Source: an uncultured Oscillibacter sp.
GTDB lineage: Bacteria; Bacillota; Clostridia; Oscillospirales; Oscillospiraceae
Direction of reading: 5' to 3'
Assembly: GCA_946183175.1 (NCBI GenBank)
Contig: CAMHBH010000021.1
Coordinates: 1 to 21,137, forward strand
Length of the DNA stretch: 21,137 nucleotides
Position numbers and translations under genes: made by a program. The notes below the pieces were generated by a model that did not search any database, was not told where the DNA came from, and worked only from the letters and a program-made list of their open reading frames with translations. This document shows positions 8,288-14,279 of this stretch, one piece after another (position 1 is the stretch's first letter; every line of letters starts with the position of its first letter).

Positions 8288-8316
8288 TTGCAATCCGGCG
8301 CAAAGTCTGCTATGAT
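8288..8316 (+). promoter_or_regulatory. rpmB promoter (TTGCAA-17-TATGAT)
   Basis: TTGCAA (8288-8293) and TATGAT (8311-8316) are 17 bases apart. The expected start point near 8323 sits exactly at the base of the leader hairpin described next. Confidence 0.75.
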
Positions 8317-8323
8317 TACGGGT

Positions 8324-8342
8324 ACGCCGTCGCGGACGGCGT
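8324..8342 (+). promoter_or_regulatory. 5'-terminal hairpin in the rpmB leader
   Basis: ACGCCGTC (8324-8331) pairs perfectly with GACGGCGT (8335-8342) around a GCG triloop. It would form at the very 5' end of the mRNA and ends 13 bases before the AAAGGAGG ribosome site (8356-8363). An mRNA-stabilising cap or autoregulatory site are options. Confidence 0.5.
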
Positions 8343-8371
8343 CGCGATTATGGGCAAAGGAGGCGCGCGAA

Positions 8372-8560
8372 ATGGCAAAGTGTGAATTTTGCGATAAGGG
8401 CGTAACATTCGGAATCAGGGTTTCCCACTCTCACCGCCGTTCCAACCGGACATGGAAACCGAACGTCAAGCGGGTCAAGGCGATTGTGGACGGGTCTCCC
8501 CGTCACGTCTACGTATGCACCCGGTGTCTGCGCTCCGGCAAGGTCACGCGGGCAGTATGA
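8372..8560 (+). CDS. rpmB: 50S ribosomal protein bL28
   Basis: The 62-residue protein starts MAKCEFCDKGVTFGIRVSHS and ends VYVCTRCLRSGKVTRAV, matching bL28 closely in length and sequence. It keeps two Cys pairs (C4/C7 and C49/C52), so it is the zinc-binding form. It binds 23S rRNA near the E site of the large subunit. The ATG at 8372 follows AAAGGAGG by eight bases. It is a single-gene unit with its own promoter, leader hairpin and terminator, facing the toxin-antitoxin operon. Confidence 0.97.
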   Translation: MAKCEFCDKGVTFGIRVSHSHRRSNRTWKPNVKRVKAIVDGSPRHVYVCTRCLRSGKVTRAV

Positions 8561-8567
8561 GCGACAC

Positions 8568-8610
8568 AAAAAAGGAATCGCTGTGCGAATTACGCCGCGA
8601 TTCCTTTTTT
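8568..8610. terminator. Bidirectional terminator between rpmB and the toxin-antitoxin operon
   Basis: AAAAAAGGAATCGC (8568-8581) pairs with GCGATTCCTTTTTT (8597-8610) over 14 bp with a 15-nt loop. A-run and T-run flank the GC part, so it can stop transcription from both converging units. Confidence 0.9.
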
Positions 8611-8617
8611 GTCGCCG

Positions 8618-8902
8618 TTATTGCGCTATCGGCTGGAAGTCCAGACGCAACGTCATTCCCAAACCCGCCGCGAGACGTTTCAAGTCTGTCAAAGTCGGGT
8701 CGGCGTTGCCTTCCTCCAGACGCACGATTTCCGCCGGGGAAATGCCCGTCGCTTCCGCAAGCTGTTCTTCGCTGAACTGCCGCGCCGTGCGGCCCTCGAT
8801 AATCGCCCGGATAATCTGGAACTCCGGTTCCAGCGCGTCCCACTCGGCCTTAAATTCCGGGTTTTCCATTTCTTTCGCAATCACTTCATCTAAGGTCAGC
8901 AT
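8618..8902 (-). CDS. HigA-like XRE-family antitoxin
   Basis: This is a 94-residue protein. After an acidic helical N-terminus (LDEVIAKEMENPEFKAEWDA) comes an XRE helix-turn-helix (FSEEQLAEATGISPAEIVRLEEG) and the characteristic NADPTLTDLKRLAAGLGMTL tail. It should neutralise the toxin encoded just upstream and repress their shared promoter. The chosen ATG at 8902 is nine bases after GGGAGG; earlier in-frame ATGs lack a ribosome site. Its start overlaps the toxin stop by 17 bases, indicating translational coupling. Toxin-first order is that of higBA-type modules. Confidence 0.88.
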   Translation of the reverse strand: MLTLDEVIAKEMENPEFKAEWDALEPEFQIIRAIIEGRTARQFSEEQLAEATGISPAEIVRLEEGNADPTLTDLKRLAAGLGMTLRLDFQPIAQ

Positions 8903-9257
8903 TCCTTTTGGCCTCCCTTCGCTCATAGTCGGCACGGTATCGCTTCGCCCGTTCGATTTCGGCGGGCGGGGTCTTGGGCGTCTTCTTGGTAAATCCGTTG
9001 GTCAGGACAATCAACTTTCCGAGCGTGAAAAAGTACAAAACACGGGTAATATTCCCTTCCTGCTGGGCGCGAATCTGAAAAATCCCGTCTTTCAAATATT
9101 CGGAGTACGGCATACGGGCTTGTGCGCCTTCTAATTCCAGTACAGAAGCGGCTTTATATATCCGCGCTCTCATTTTCTCCGAAAGAGAACTGACAAAATC
9201 GTATGCGGGTCTAGTGCCGTCCTCTTTTTCGTAGAAAACAACTTTGAATGATGACAT
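8886..9257 (-). CDS. RelE/HigB-type toxin (phage Gp49-like family)
   Basis: This 123-residue protein begins MSSFKVVFYEKEDGTRPAYDFVSS and continues with YLKDGIFQIRAQQEGNITRVLYFF and LTNGFTKKTPKTPPAEIERA, the standard pattern of PF05973 (Gp49/HigB-like) RelE-superfamily toxins. These cleave mRNA on the ribosome. Conserved basic residues sit in the IRA, RVLYFF and GFTKKT segments. The ATG at 9257 is chosen because the promoter places the RNA start near 9276, leaving little room for the TTG at 9269; the GTG at 9266 is possible. It forms an operon with the antitoxin. Lower GC than the flanking core genes suggests acquisition. Confidence 0.88.
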   Translation of the reverse strand: MSSFKVVFYEKEDGTRPAYDFVSSLSEKMRARIYKAASVLELEGAQARMPYSEYLKDGIFQIRAQQEGNITRVLYFFTLGKLIVLTNGFTKKTPKTPPAEIERAKRYRADYERREAKRNADLR

Positions 9258-9282
9258 ATCCCTCACCAAACTTTCGCCTTTT

Positions 9283-9310
9283 ATTATATTCCGTTTATTG
9301 CGATTGTCAA
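9283..9310 (-). promoter_or_regulatory. Toxin-antitoxin promoter (TTGACA-16-TATAAT)
   Basis: Read on the - strand, TTGACA (9310-9305) and TATAAT (9288-9283) are separated by 16 bases. Both hexamers match consensus. The predicted RNA begins about 19 bases before the toxin ATG. Confidence 0.85.
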
Positions 9311-9334
9311 CGCTTTGACGCTGATTTTCTAATC

Positions 9335-9371
9335 ACGGGGCGCGGGTACCTGTGTCGGCCCCGCGCCCCGT
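9335..9371. repeat. 12-bp GC-rich stem-loop after the small-gene pair
   Basis: ACGGGGCGCGGG (9335-9346) pairs perfectly with CCCGCGCCCCGT (9360-9371). No T-run follows on either strand. It lies between the end of the 59-residue gene and the toxin promoter. It shares GGGGCGCGGG and GGTACCTG with the stem-loop at 9638-9681, so the two look like one repeat family flanking the small gene. Confidence 0.55.
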
Positions 9372-9420
9372 TCACTGTAAGCGCACATTCTCCCGCTGAA
9401 TGCGGAGCTTGAATTTCGCC

Positions 9421-9600
9421 TTAGTAGTCGTAGTCGTCCTTGGGCGGCTTGCGGCTCTCGTAGTTGTCCACGGCGTCCCGGTATTTGTCGTAACTCTCCT
9501 TCGGAAGTTTGCCGCTCTGGTATCTATCCTCCACCCTCCGCTGCATACTGTCCGACGCCATGTAGTCAGCGACTTTGCCCAGAAAGTCTATCAATGCCAT
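9421..9600 (-). CDS. Small hypothetical charged protein (59 aa)
   Basis: I do not recognise a family. The product begins MALIDFLGKVADYMASDSMQ and is hydrophilic and helix-prone, rich in Lys, Arg, Asp and Tyr. It ends with an acidic, Tyr-containing tail (KPPKDDYDY). The ATG at 9600 is preceded by GGAGG (9606-9610) five bases upstream. An in-frame TTG at 9627 has no ribosome site. It lies downstream of the 56-residue gene on the same strand and could share the transcript that starts near 10223. The ribosome site and the small-gene context support a real gene, but only moderately. Confidence 0.5.
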   Translation of the reverse strand: MALIDFLGKVADYMASDSMQRRVEDRYQSGKLPKESYDKYRDAVDNYESRKPPKDDYDY

Positions 9601-9637
9601 ATTGCCCTCCGTTTTCTCTTGCGCCAATCGGCAAGTC

Positions 9638-9681
9638 CGGGGCGCGGGCGCGAATCCCCATGTTCCGGTACCTGCGCCCCG
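9638..9681. repeat. GC-rich stem-loop between the two small genes
   Basis: CGGGGCGC (9638-9645) pairs with GCGCCCCG (9674-9681). The loop contains a second short palindrome around GGTACC. It resembles 9335-9371, and the two bracket the 59-residue gene. Confidence 0.45.
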
Positions 9682-9731
9682 CCGTGGTAATTTCCTGCTG
9701 TGGAGATTGGTTTACCGTGTTTCTGCCGTTG

Positions 9732-9902
9732 TCAGGAGATTCTCACCCACTCAAAGTAGTGCTTTTTGTCAGGGCTATTCTTACAGCCCATCCGCGGTGG
9801 AGGCGGGGAGATTTTCGGCGGGCCGCCGCTCTGAGTGCCAGACTGGGTAGAGCCGCCATTCATTCCGCAGTACTTACATCTCGACGCGAATTTCGGTGTC
9901 AT
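9732..9902 (-). CDS. Small Cys-containing hypothetical protein (56 aa), possible zinc ribbon
   Basis: This is an easily missed short gene. The product begins MTPKFASRCKYCGMNGGSTQ, passes through a Gly/Ser/Pro-rich middle, then MGCKNSPDKKHYFEWVRIS. Residues C9-x2-C12 with C40 and H48 could hold a metal, but this is inference. The ATG at 9902 lies eight bases after a near-perfect AAAGGAGGT (9919-9911), which makes it credible despite its size. It is the first gene downstream of the structured RNA and terminator at 9971-10223, so its expression may depend on readthrough there. No family name can be given with confidence. Confidence 0.65.
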   Translation of the reverse strand: MTPKFASRCKYCGMNGGSTQSGTQSGGPPKISPPPPRMGCKNSPDKKHYFEWVRIS

Positions 9903-9970
9903 TGTGCTTTACCTCCTTTCTTCCTCGTTTCGTATACGTCTGACAGTTGGCCTAGACCATCCCTGTCCGA

Positions 9971-10008
9971 AACAAAACAAGCGGTGCCGAGCGTGAACTC
10001 AACACCGC
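9971..10008 (-). terminator. Intrinsic terminator of the structured RNA
   Basis: On the - strand GCGGTGTTGAG (10008-9998) pairs with CTCGGCACCGC (9991-9981), 11 bp with two G-U pairs, around a 6-nt loop. TTGTTTTGTT follows. The 5' arm is the same stretch that 10124-10116 can sequester. Confidence 0.88.
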
Positions 10009-10223
10009 CTGATACAATCAGACCATGACACAACGATTACACCCCGATTCCCGGCTTGTAAACTCCCGGGGAAACGGGTATACTATGCCCTACGGTACAG
10101 GCATAATCGTCTGTTGTGTTGAGTGATGATGCCACTCATCATAGGGCTGTACGGTGCTGGTAACACTGCACGGCCTGCCGCTTATTATGTTTCTGTCAAC
10201 GGACGCCCTGCGGCGTTCGTTGT
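9971..10223 (-). ncRNA. Unclassified structured RNA, ~250 nt: attenuator/riboswitch-like leader or free sRNA
   Basis: A promoter (10258-10230) and an intrinsic terminator (10008-9971) bound a protein-free segment that folds well as - strand RNA. From the 5' end it has: a hairpin at 10222-10197 (11 bp, one mismatch); a small UGAUG/CAUCA or GAGUG/CACUC hairpin near 10140-10120; a 13-bp helix of 10119-10113 plus 10108-10103 with 10040-10028, with a 4-nt bulge; an inner long imperfect hairpin around 10080-10042; a CUGAU/AUCAG hairpin near 10010-10024; and the terminator. Segment 10124-10116 (ACUCAACAC) is perfectly complementary to the 5' arm of the terminator (10005-9997) and overlaps one strand of the 13-bp helix. 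The two folds exclude each other, as in riboswitches and attenuators. G-U pairs in the 13-bp helix and terminator favour the - strand. I match it to no known family. Confidence 0.7.
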
Positions 10224-10229
10224 GCTTGT

Positions 10230-10258
10230 ATTATGACGGATAGCGGCGGAAATTGCAA
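10230..10258 (-). promoter_or_regulatory. Promoter of the structured RNA (TTGCAA-17-CATAAT)
   Basis: Read leftwards, TTGCAA (10258-10253) and CATAAT (10235-10230) are 17 bases apart. The predicted start near 10223 coincides with the base of the first hairpin. Confidence 0.75.
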
Positions 10259-10288
10259 GCGGTTTTTGTCGATTTCCGCGCGGGAAGT

Positions 10289-10343
10289 AAAAATTTGTCG
10301 AGGTGTCCAAAATCCGGGGGAATTTTTGGACATCCCGACAAAA
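10289..10343 (-). terminator. Terminator of the der-plsY-gpsA operon
   Basis: A long stem of about 19 bp with one mismatch (10342-10324 with 10312-10294, carrying TTTGTCG/CGACAAA and TGTCCAAAA/TTTTGGACA) has an 11-nt loop. TTTTT follows on the - strand (10293-10289). It starts four bases after the gpsA stop. Confidence 0.9.
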
Positions 10344-10346
10344 CAT

Positions 10347-11351
10347 TTACAGCCACGTCGAGCCGAGCAATTCGTCTTTGCGGGCGCGGCCCATGAGTTC
10401 GCCCGTGACGCCCCGGATATCCCGCCCGCGATAGAGTACCTCCCACGCACAGCGGCAAATGGGCATATCGACCTCCTCGCGCTCCGCGAGTTGCCGGACG
10501 CTTTCGGCGGCGTAGTAGCCCTCCACGACGGCCCCGATACTCTCCAGCGCCTTTTCGACGGGCATACCCTGTCCGATAAGAATCCCGGCGCGGCGGTTGC
10601 GGGAGTGCATGGACGTACAGGTTACAATCAGGTCGCCCATGCCCGCCAGCCCGCTGAACGTACGGCGGCTACCGCCTAACTGTTCGCCGAGGCGCGTCAG
10701 CTCCGCCATAGCGCGGGTCATGAGTAAGGCTTTCGTGTTATCCTGATACCCGAGGCCGTCGCACATCCCGCAAGTCAGCGCGACGACGTTCTTGAGTGCC
10801 GCCGAGAGTTCGACGCCGACAATATCGTAGCTTGTGTAAACGCGGAAGTAGGGGTTCATGAAGGCGTCTTGTACGGCGCGGGCGATGTCTCCGGACGGCG
10901 ACGCCGCCACACAGCCCGTAGGCAGACGCAGTCCGACTTCTTCGGCGTGCGTCGGCCCCGACAGCGCCGCGATTCCGCATACGCCGTTGGTGGCCTCCCA
11001 CAGAATTTCGCTCATACGCTTGCAGGTATGCCGTTCGATTCCCTTCGACACCGAGACCAGAACCGTGGATTTGTTCAGGTACGGCGCGATTTTCTCCCCG
11101 GTCTCCCGGACGGCGAACGACGGTGCCGCGCATACGACCAGCTCCGCGCCGTCGAGACAGTCGAGCGTGTCCGTGACGCGCAGGGCGTCGGGGAGTTTGA
11201 CGCCCGGGAGTAGCGGATTTTCACGGGTTGTTTGCATTTGGGCGGCCTTGGCGGGGTTGTGAGACCATAGGAATGTCTCGTGCCCGTTGTCGCAGAGGAC
11301 TTGCGACAGCGCGGTACCCCAGCCGCCGCTCCCGACTACGACCGCTTTCAT
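10347..11351 (-). CDS. gpsA: NAD(P)-dependent glycerol-3-phosphate dehydrogenase
   Basis: The 334-residue enzyme is full length for the family. It begins with the nucleotide-binding MKAVVVGSGGWGTALSQVL (G-x-G-x-W-G-T-A-L). It has the VSVSKGIE and ALSGPTHAEEV segments, the catalytic-Lys region SAALKNVVALTCGMCDGLGY and the substrate-binding SGLAGMGDLIVTC...SRNRR. It makes sn-glycerol 3-phosphate from dihydroxyacetone phosphate in the cytoplasm, feeding PlsY, whose gene is directly upstream. The ATG at 11351 overlaps the plsY stop by four bases (ATGA). It is the last gene of the operon and is followed by a strong terminator. Confidence 0.96.
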   Translation of the reverse strand: MKAVVVGSGGWGTALSQVLCDNGHETFLWSHNPAKAAQMQTTRENPLLPGVKLPDALRVTDTLDCLDGAELVVCAAPSFAVRETGEKIAPYLNKSTVLVSVSKGIERHTCKRMSEILWEATNGVCGIAALSGPTHAEEVGLRLPTGCVAASPSGDIARAVQDAFMNPYFRVYTSYDIVGVELSAALKNVVALTCGMCDGLGYQDNTKALLMTRAMAELTRLGEQLGGSRRTFSGLAGMGDLIVTCTSMHSRNRRAGILIGQGMPVEKALESIGAVVEGYYAAESVRQLAEREEVDMPICRCAWEVLYRGRDIRGVTGELMGRARKDELLGSTWL

Positions 11352-12031
11352 AGTTTGTCCCCCCTGGTGCCGGATTCGGGGGGCCTGTCCGGGGATTTGT
11401 GGCGGAACGAGAACTTGTTCTCGTTGTGGTGTATGAGGCGCCCGATATTGGAGCGGTGTTGCCAGACGACCAGCGCCCCGGTGACGAACGCGAGGACGAC
11501 GGCCAGCGGGAATTGCGGGTAGCAGTACCACGAAATAAAGGGGAAACTGCTCCCGGCCCACAGGGAACCCAGGGAGACGTAGCGCGTGAGGGCCGTCAGC
11601 AACAGGAAGCCGCCCCAGACGACGACCGCGACGCGCCAATCAATCATAATGGCGAGGGTGCCGCCGGAGAGAATGCCCTTCCCGCCCCGGAAGTGGAACA
11701 TACACGGGAACATATGCCCCAGCAGGCAGAACAGCCCCGCCCAGTATTTGGCGACGACGGTATCGCCGATGAGGAGCGTCACGGCCTTGACGGCCACAAT
11801 CATTTTGAGCACGTCGCAGAGGATGACGGCGAGCGTCAGGACGCCGCCGAACGTGCGGTAGAAATTCGTCAAACCGGCGTTGCCGCTTCCGTGGTTGCGG
11901 ATGTCGTCGCGGAGGATGTACTTCGAGACGACGACGGCCCCGTTGAAACAGCCGCACAAATACGCCAGTACGGCGGTCGGGAGAAGAAAGACCGCGAAAT
12001 ACAACAGCCAATCGAGTAAACTTACGGGCAT
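11348..12031 (-). CDS. plsY: Glycerol-3-phosphate acyltransferase PlsY
   Basis: This 227-residue membrane protein has about five hydrophobic segments and the PlsY signatures: RNHGSGNAGLTNFYRTFGG (the family's G-S-G-N-x-G-x-T-N motif), GHMFPCMFHFRGGKG and HRSNIGRLIHHNENKFSF. It transfers acyl from acyl-phosphate to glycerol 3-phosphate, the first step of phospholipid synthesis. At 227 residues it is slightly longer than many (about 200), through a polar C-terminal tail rich in Pro, Glu and Lys. The ATG at 12031 lies seven bases after AGGAGG, within the end of der. The TTG at 12037 is too close to that site. The stop overlaps gpsA. Confidence 0.95.
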   Translation of the reverse strand: MPVSLLDWLLYFAVFLLPTAVLAYLCGCFNGAVVVSKYILRDDIRNHGSGNAGLTNFYRTFGGVLTLAVILCDVLKMIVAVKAVTLLIGDTVVAKYWAGLFCLLGHMFPCMFHFRGGKGILSGGTLAIMIDWRVAVVVWGGFLLLTALTRYVSLGSLWAGSSFPFISWYCYPQFPLAVVLAFVTGALVVWQHRSNIGRLIHHNENKFSFRHKSPDRPPESGTRGDKL

Positions 12032-12033
12032 AC

Positions 12034-13359
12034 TCAAACCTCCTTGTCACGTTTCTGCCGGACGGTCAGCACAAGCGGGGTCGCGTCCAGCCCGAACGTG
12101 TTACGGATACAGTTTTCGAGATAGCGGCGGTAGGAAAAGTGAAAGAGTTTGGTATCGTTGCAGAAGGCGACGAAACGCGGCGGATTTGTGCCGACTTGCG
12201 TCATATAGTAGATTTTGAGGCGGCGGCCCTTGTCGGTAGGGGGTTGTACGCGGGTCTGGGCGTCGGCTAGGACACTGTTCAGCGCGCCGGTCGTGACGCG
12301 CGTCCCGGTCTGCCGCCAGACTTCCCGAATCGCCGGGAACAGCTTCGGCACGCGCTGTCCGGTCTTGGCCGACAGGAATACAATAGGCGCGTAGGGCATG
12401 TAGGCCAGTTCATTCCGTATATCCTTCGTCATGCGCTCCATGGTCTTGTCGTCTTTCTCTACGACATCCCACTTGTTTACGACGATAACACTTGCTTTTC
12501 CGGCGTCGTGTGCCAGTCCGGCTACTTTGGTATCCTGTTCGGTGACGCCCTCGGCGGCGTCGATGAGAATCAGGCACACGTCGGCGCGCTCTACGGCCAT
12601 TGTGGCGCGGAGTACGCTGTAGCGCTCTACGGATTCCTCAATCTTTGACTTGCGGCGAATCCCGGCGGTGTCGATGAAGATATAGTTCCCCTCGTCGCTG
12701 GTGTACGGCGTATCGATTGCGTCGCGGGTGGTTCCGGCGATATCCGACACAATCACGCGTTCCTGTCCGAGAATCCGGTTGACGAGCGACGATTTCCCGG
12801 CGTTGGGCTTGCCGATAACCGCCACGCGTATGGCGTCGGGTACGGTATCGGGGGCGTCCTCCGGCGGGAAGTGCGACAGACACGCGTCGAGCAAGTCTCC
12901 GGTGCCGTGCCCGTGTACGGCGGAGACGGGGATAGGTTCCCCGAGGCCGAGGTTGTAGAACTCGTAAACATCGGGGTTTGTGGGGCCGGTGGTGTCGACT
13001 TTGTTCACGGCCAGCACGACGGGCTTGCCCGACTTGCGGAGCATTTCGGCTACGTCCTCGTCCGCCGCCGTCATGCCCGTGCGGATATCCGTCAGGAATA
13101 CGATGACGGTCGCGTTGTCGATTGCGATTTGTGCCTGTTCGCGCATGAAGAGCAGGATTTCGTTATCGGTATTGGGTTCAATGCCGCCGGTGTCGACGAG
13201 GGTGAAGGCGCGCCCGTTCCAGTCGCTCTCGCCGTAGATACGGTCGCGGGTGACGCCCGGCGTATCCTCCACGATGGACAGGCGCTGTCCAATCAGGCGG
13301 TTGAAGAGCAGGGACTTCCCCACGTTGGGCCGCCCGACGATGGCTATCATAGGTTTCAT
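12034..13359 (-). CDS. der: Ribosome assembly GTPase Der (EngA)
   Basis: The 441-residue protein carries two tandem GTPase domains and a KH-like C-terminal domain, the unique Der layout. Domain 1 has GRPNVGKS (9-16), DTPGVTRDR, DTGG and NKVD (119-122). Domain 2 has GKPNAGKS (183-190), IAGTTRDAIDTP, DTAG and NKWD. The C-terminal part contains KIYYMTQVGTNPPRFVAFCN. Der is essential for late 50S assembly. The ATG at 13359 follows GGAGG (13368-13372) by eight bases; extra codons upstream would include that site. plsY starts two bases after its stop, as in other Clostridia and Bacilli, where der precedes a lipid gene pair. I see no clear promoter in the short gap upstream. Confidence 0.97.
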   Translation of the reverse strand: MKPMIAIVGRPNVGKSLLFNRLIGQRLSIVEDTPGVTRDRIYGESDWNGRAFTLVDTGGIEPNTDNEILLFMREQAQIAIDNATVIVFLTDIRTGMTAADEDVAEMLRKSGKPVVLAVNKVDTTGPTNPDVYEFYNLGLGEPIPVSAVHGHGTGDLLDACLSHFPPEDAPDTVPDAIRVAVIGKPNAGKSSLVNRILGQERVIVSDIAGTTRDAIDTPYTSDEGNYIFIDTAGIRRKSKIEESVERYSVLRATMAVERADVCLILIDAAEGVTEQDTKVAGLAHDAGKASVIVVNKWDVVEKDDKTMERMTKDIRNELAYMPYAPIVFLSAKTGQRVPKLFPAIREVWRQTGTRVTTGALNSVLADAQTRVQPPTDKGRRLKIYYMTQVGTNPPRFVAFCNDTKLFHFSYRRYLENCIRNTFGLDATPLVLTVRQKRDKEV

Positions 13360-13443
13360 GGGTATTTCCTCCTTTCCTTGCGTTGTCGGTGCCATAATTG
13401 GCAAGGCGTGTCGTGGAATGGCGGGATATTTCTTTGTTCGGAG

Positions 13444-13472
13444 AAAAAAACAGAGGGAAGACGCGCTTCCCT
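13444..13472 (-). terminator. Terminator after rpmF
   Basis: On the - strand AGGGAAG (13472-13466) pairs with CTTCCCT (13460-13454) around a 5-nt loop. CTG and a run of seven T (13450-13444) follow. Confidence 0.8.
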
Positions 13473-13491
13473 TCCGTATCCGCAGATTGGT

Positions 13492-13683
13492 TTACTTCGC
13501 GGCGGCCTGTGCGGACTTGACTTCGCGTCCGTTGTACGAGCCGCACTCCGGGCACATCCGGTGCGGCAGGCGCATTGCGCCGCATTTCGGGCACTTGACG
13601 AGCATCGGAGACGCCAGTTTCCAAGTCGCGCTGCGGCGCTTGTCGCGGCGGGCCTTCGAGACTTTCCCCTTCGGAACAGCCAT
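13492..13683 (-). CDS. rpmF: 50S ribosomal protein bL32
   Basis: The 63-residue protein opens MAVPKGKVSKARRDKRRSAT and carries two CxxC pairs (C31/C34 and C44/C47) in VKCPKCGAMRLPHRMCPECG, the zinc-binding form of bL32. The ATG at 13683 follows AAAGGAGG by eight to nine bases. It lies 36 bases downstream of the DUF177 gene, the partner it has in most bacteria, and is followed by a terminator. Confidence 0.97.
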   Translation of the reverse strand: MAVPKGKVSKARRDKRRSATWKLASPMLVKCPKCGAMRLPHRMCPECGSYNGREVKSAQAAAK

Positions 13684-13719
13684 GGGATTCCCCTCCTTTT
13701 ATATGATTCTTTACTTTCT

Positions 13720-14226
13720 TTACGATTCTTCGGGCGCGTCGAGCAGGGACGCCAACGCCGCCCAGCGGGGGTCGGGTTCCGGCGCACAGCCGCAGGGCCC
13801 CTCGTTCAGATTCGCCCCGCAACGCGGACAAAGCCCCTTGCAGTCCTCGCTACACAGGGTTTTGGTGTCCATGCCGAGCACGAACGCCGTCCGGGCGAGT
13901 TCGCCCGCGTCTACTTGTCCGTCCTGTAGGAGTACAAGTTCCTCGTTGTCGTCGTCGTTCTCCAAGGATTCGACGAGGACGCAGTGAAATTCCGTACTTT
14001 TCGGCACTTGGAGCGGCTTCCCGCAACGGTCACAAGTAGCGTCCAGCGTGGTATCGGCGGAGAGTTCCAGCGACAGCACCCCGGCGCGGTTGCGCACGGT
14101 TCCGGACACCTCCACCGGGCGCGTAATGGGCCGCTGTCCGGCGAAATCCAGGTCTGACAAGTCCAGCGACAGCCGGAAGGACATCGACTGACCCGGCGCG
14201 TAGAGAATGGGCCTCACGTCCAGCAC
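13720..14226 (-). CDS. DUF177/YceD family protein (23S rRNA/large-subunit associated)
   Basis: From the GTG at 14226 the product is 168 residues and begins MLDVRPILYAPGQSMSFRLS, as homologues do. It has VSGTVRNRAGVLSLELSADT, then CDRCGKPL, then the C-terminal LCSEDCKGLCPRCGANLNEG with its clustered Cys. YceD-type proteins are linked to 23S rRNA and 50S biogenesis and almost always precede rpmF, as here. An upstream in-frame ATG at 14283 overlaps the ireB stop by eight bases and has AAAGGTG before it, giving 187 residues. However, a perfect consensus promoter lies between 14279 and 14251, so transcripts from it can use only the later start. The GTG lacks an evident ribosome site, so both starts remain open. 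Confidence 0.9.
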   Translation of the reverse strand: MLDVRPILYAPGQSMSFRLSLDLSDLDFAGQRPITRPVEVSGTVRNRAGVLSLELSADTTLDATCDRCGKPLQVPKSTEFHCVLVESLENDDDNEELVLLQDGQVDAGELARTAFVLGMDTKTLCSEDCKGLCPRCGANLNEGPCGCAPEPDPRWAALASLLDAPEES

Positions 14227-14250
14227 TCCGGCGTCAGGGCAACATTGGTT

Positions 14251-14279
14251 ATTATACGGGATATCCGCGCGCTTGTCAA
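14251..14279 (-). promoter_or_regulatory. Perfect consensus promoter (TTGACA-17-TATAAT) for DUF177-rpmF
   Basis: Read leftwards, TTGACA (14279-14274) and TATAAT (14256-14251) are exactly 17 bases apart. The -35 overlaps the last codons of ireB. It gives the rpmF unit a strong internal promoter with a predicted start near 14244. Confidence 0.88.

Noticed and set aside
9594..10028. A 144-codon + strand frame across the small genes and the RNA terminator
   Set aside because: It lacks a ribosome site and opposes two frames with good ribosome sites and a structured RNA.
9971..10223. RNase P, tmRNA, SRP RNA or a well-known riboswitch
   Set aside because: The conserved cores that I know for these RNAs are not seen. 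6S RNA cannot be excluded by eye because its sequence is poorly conserved.
12871..13929. A 352-codon + strand frame across der, rpmF and DUF177
   Set aside because: It runs antisense to three well-identified genes and crosses their terminator and ribosome sites.
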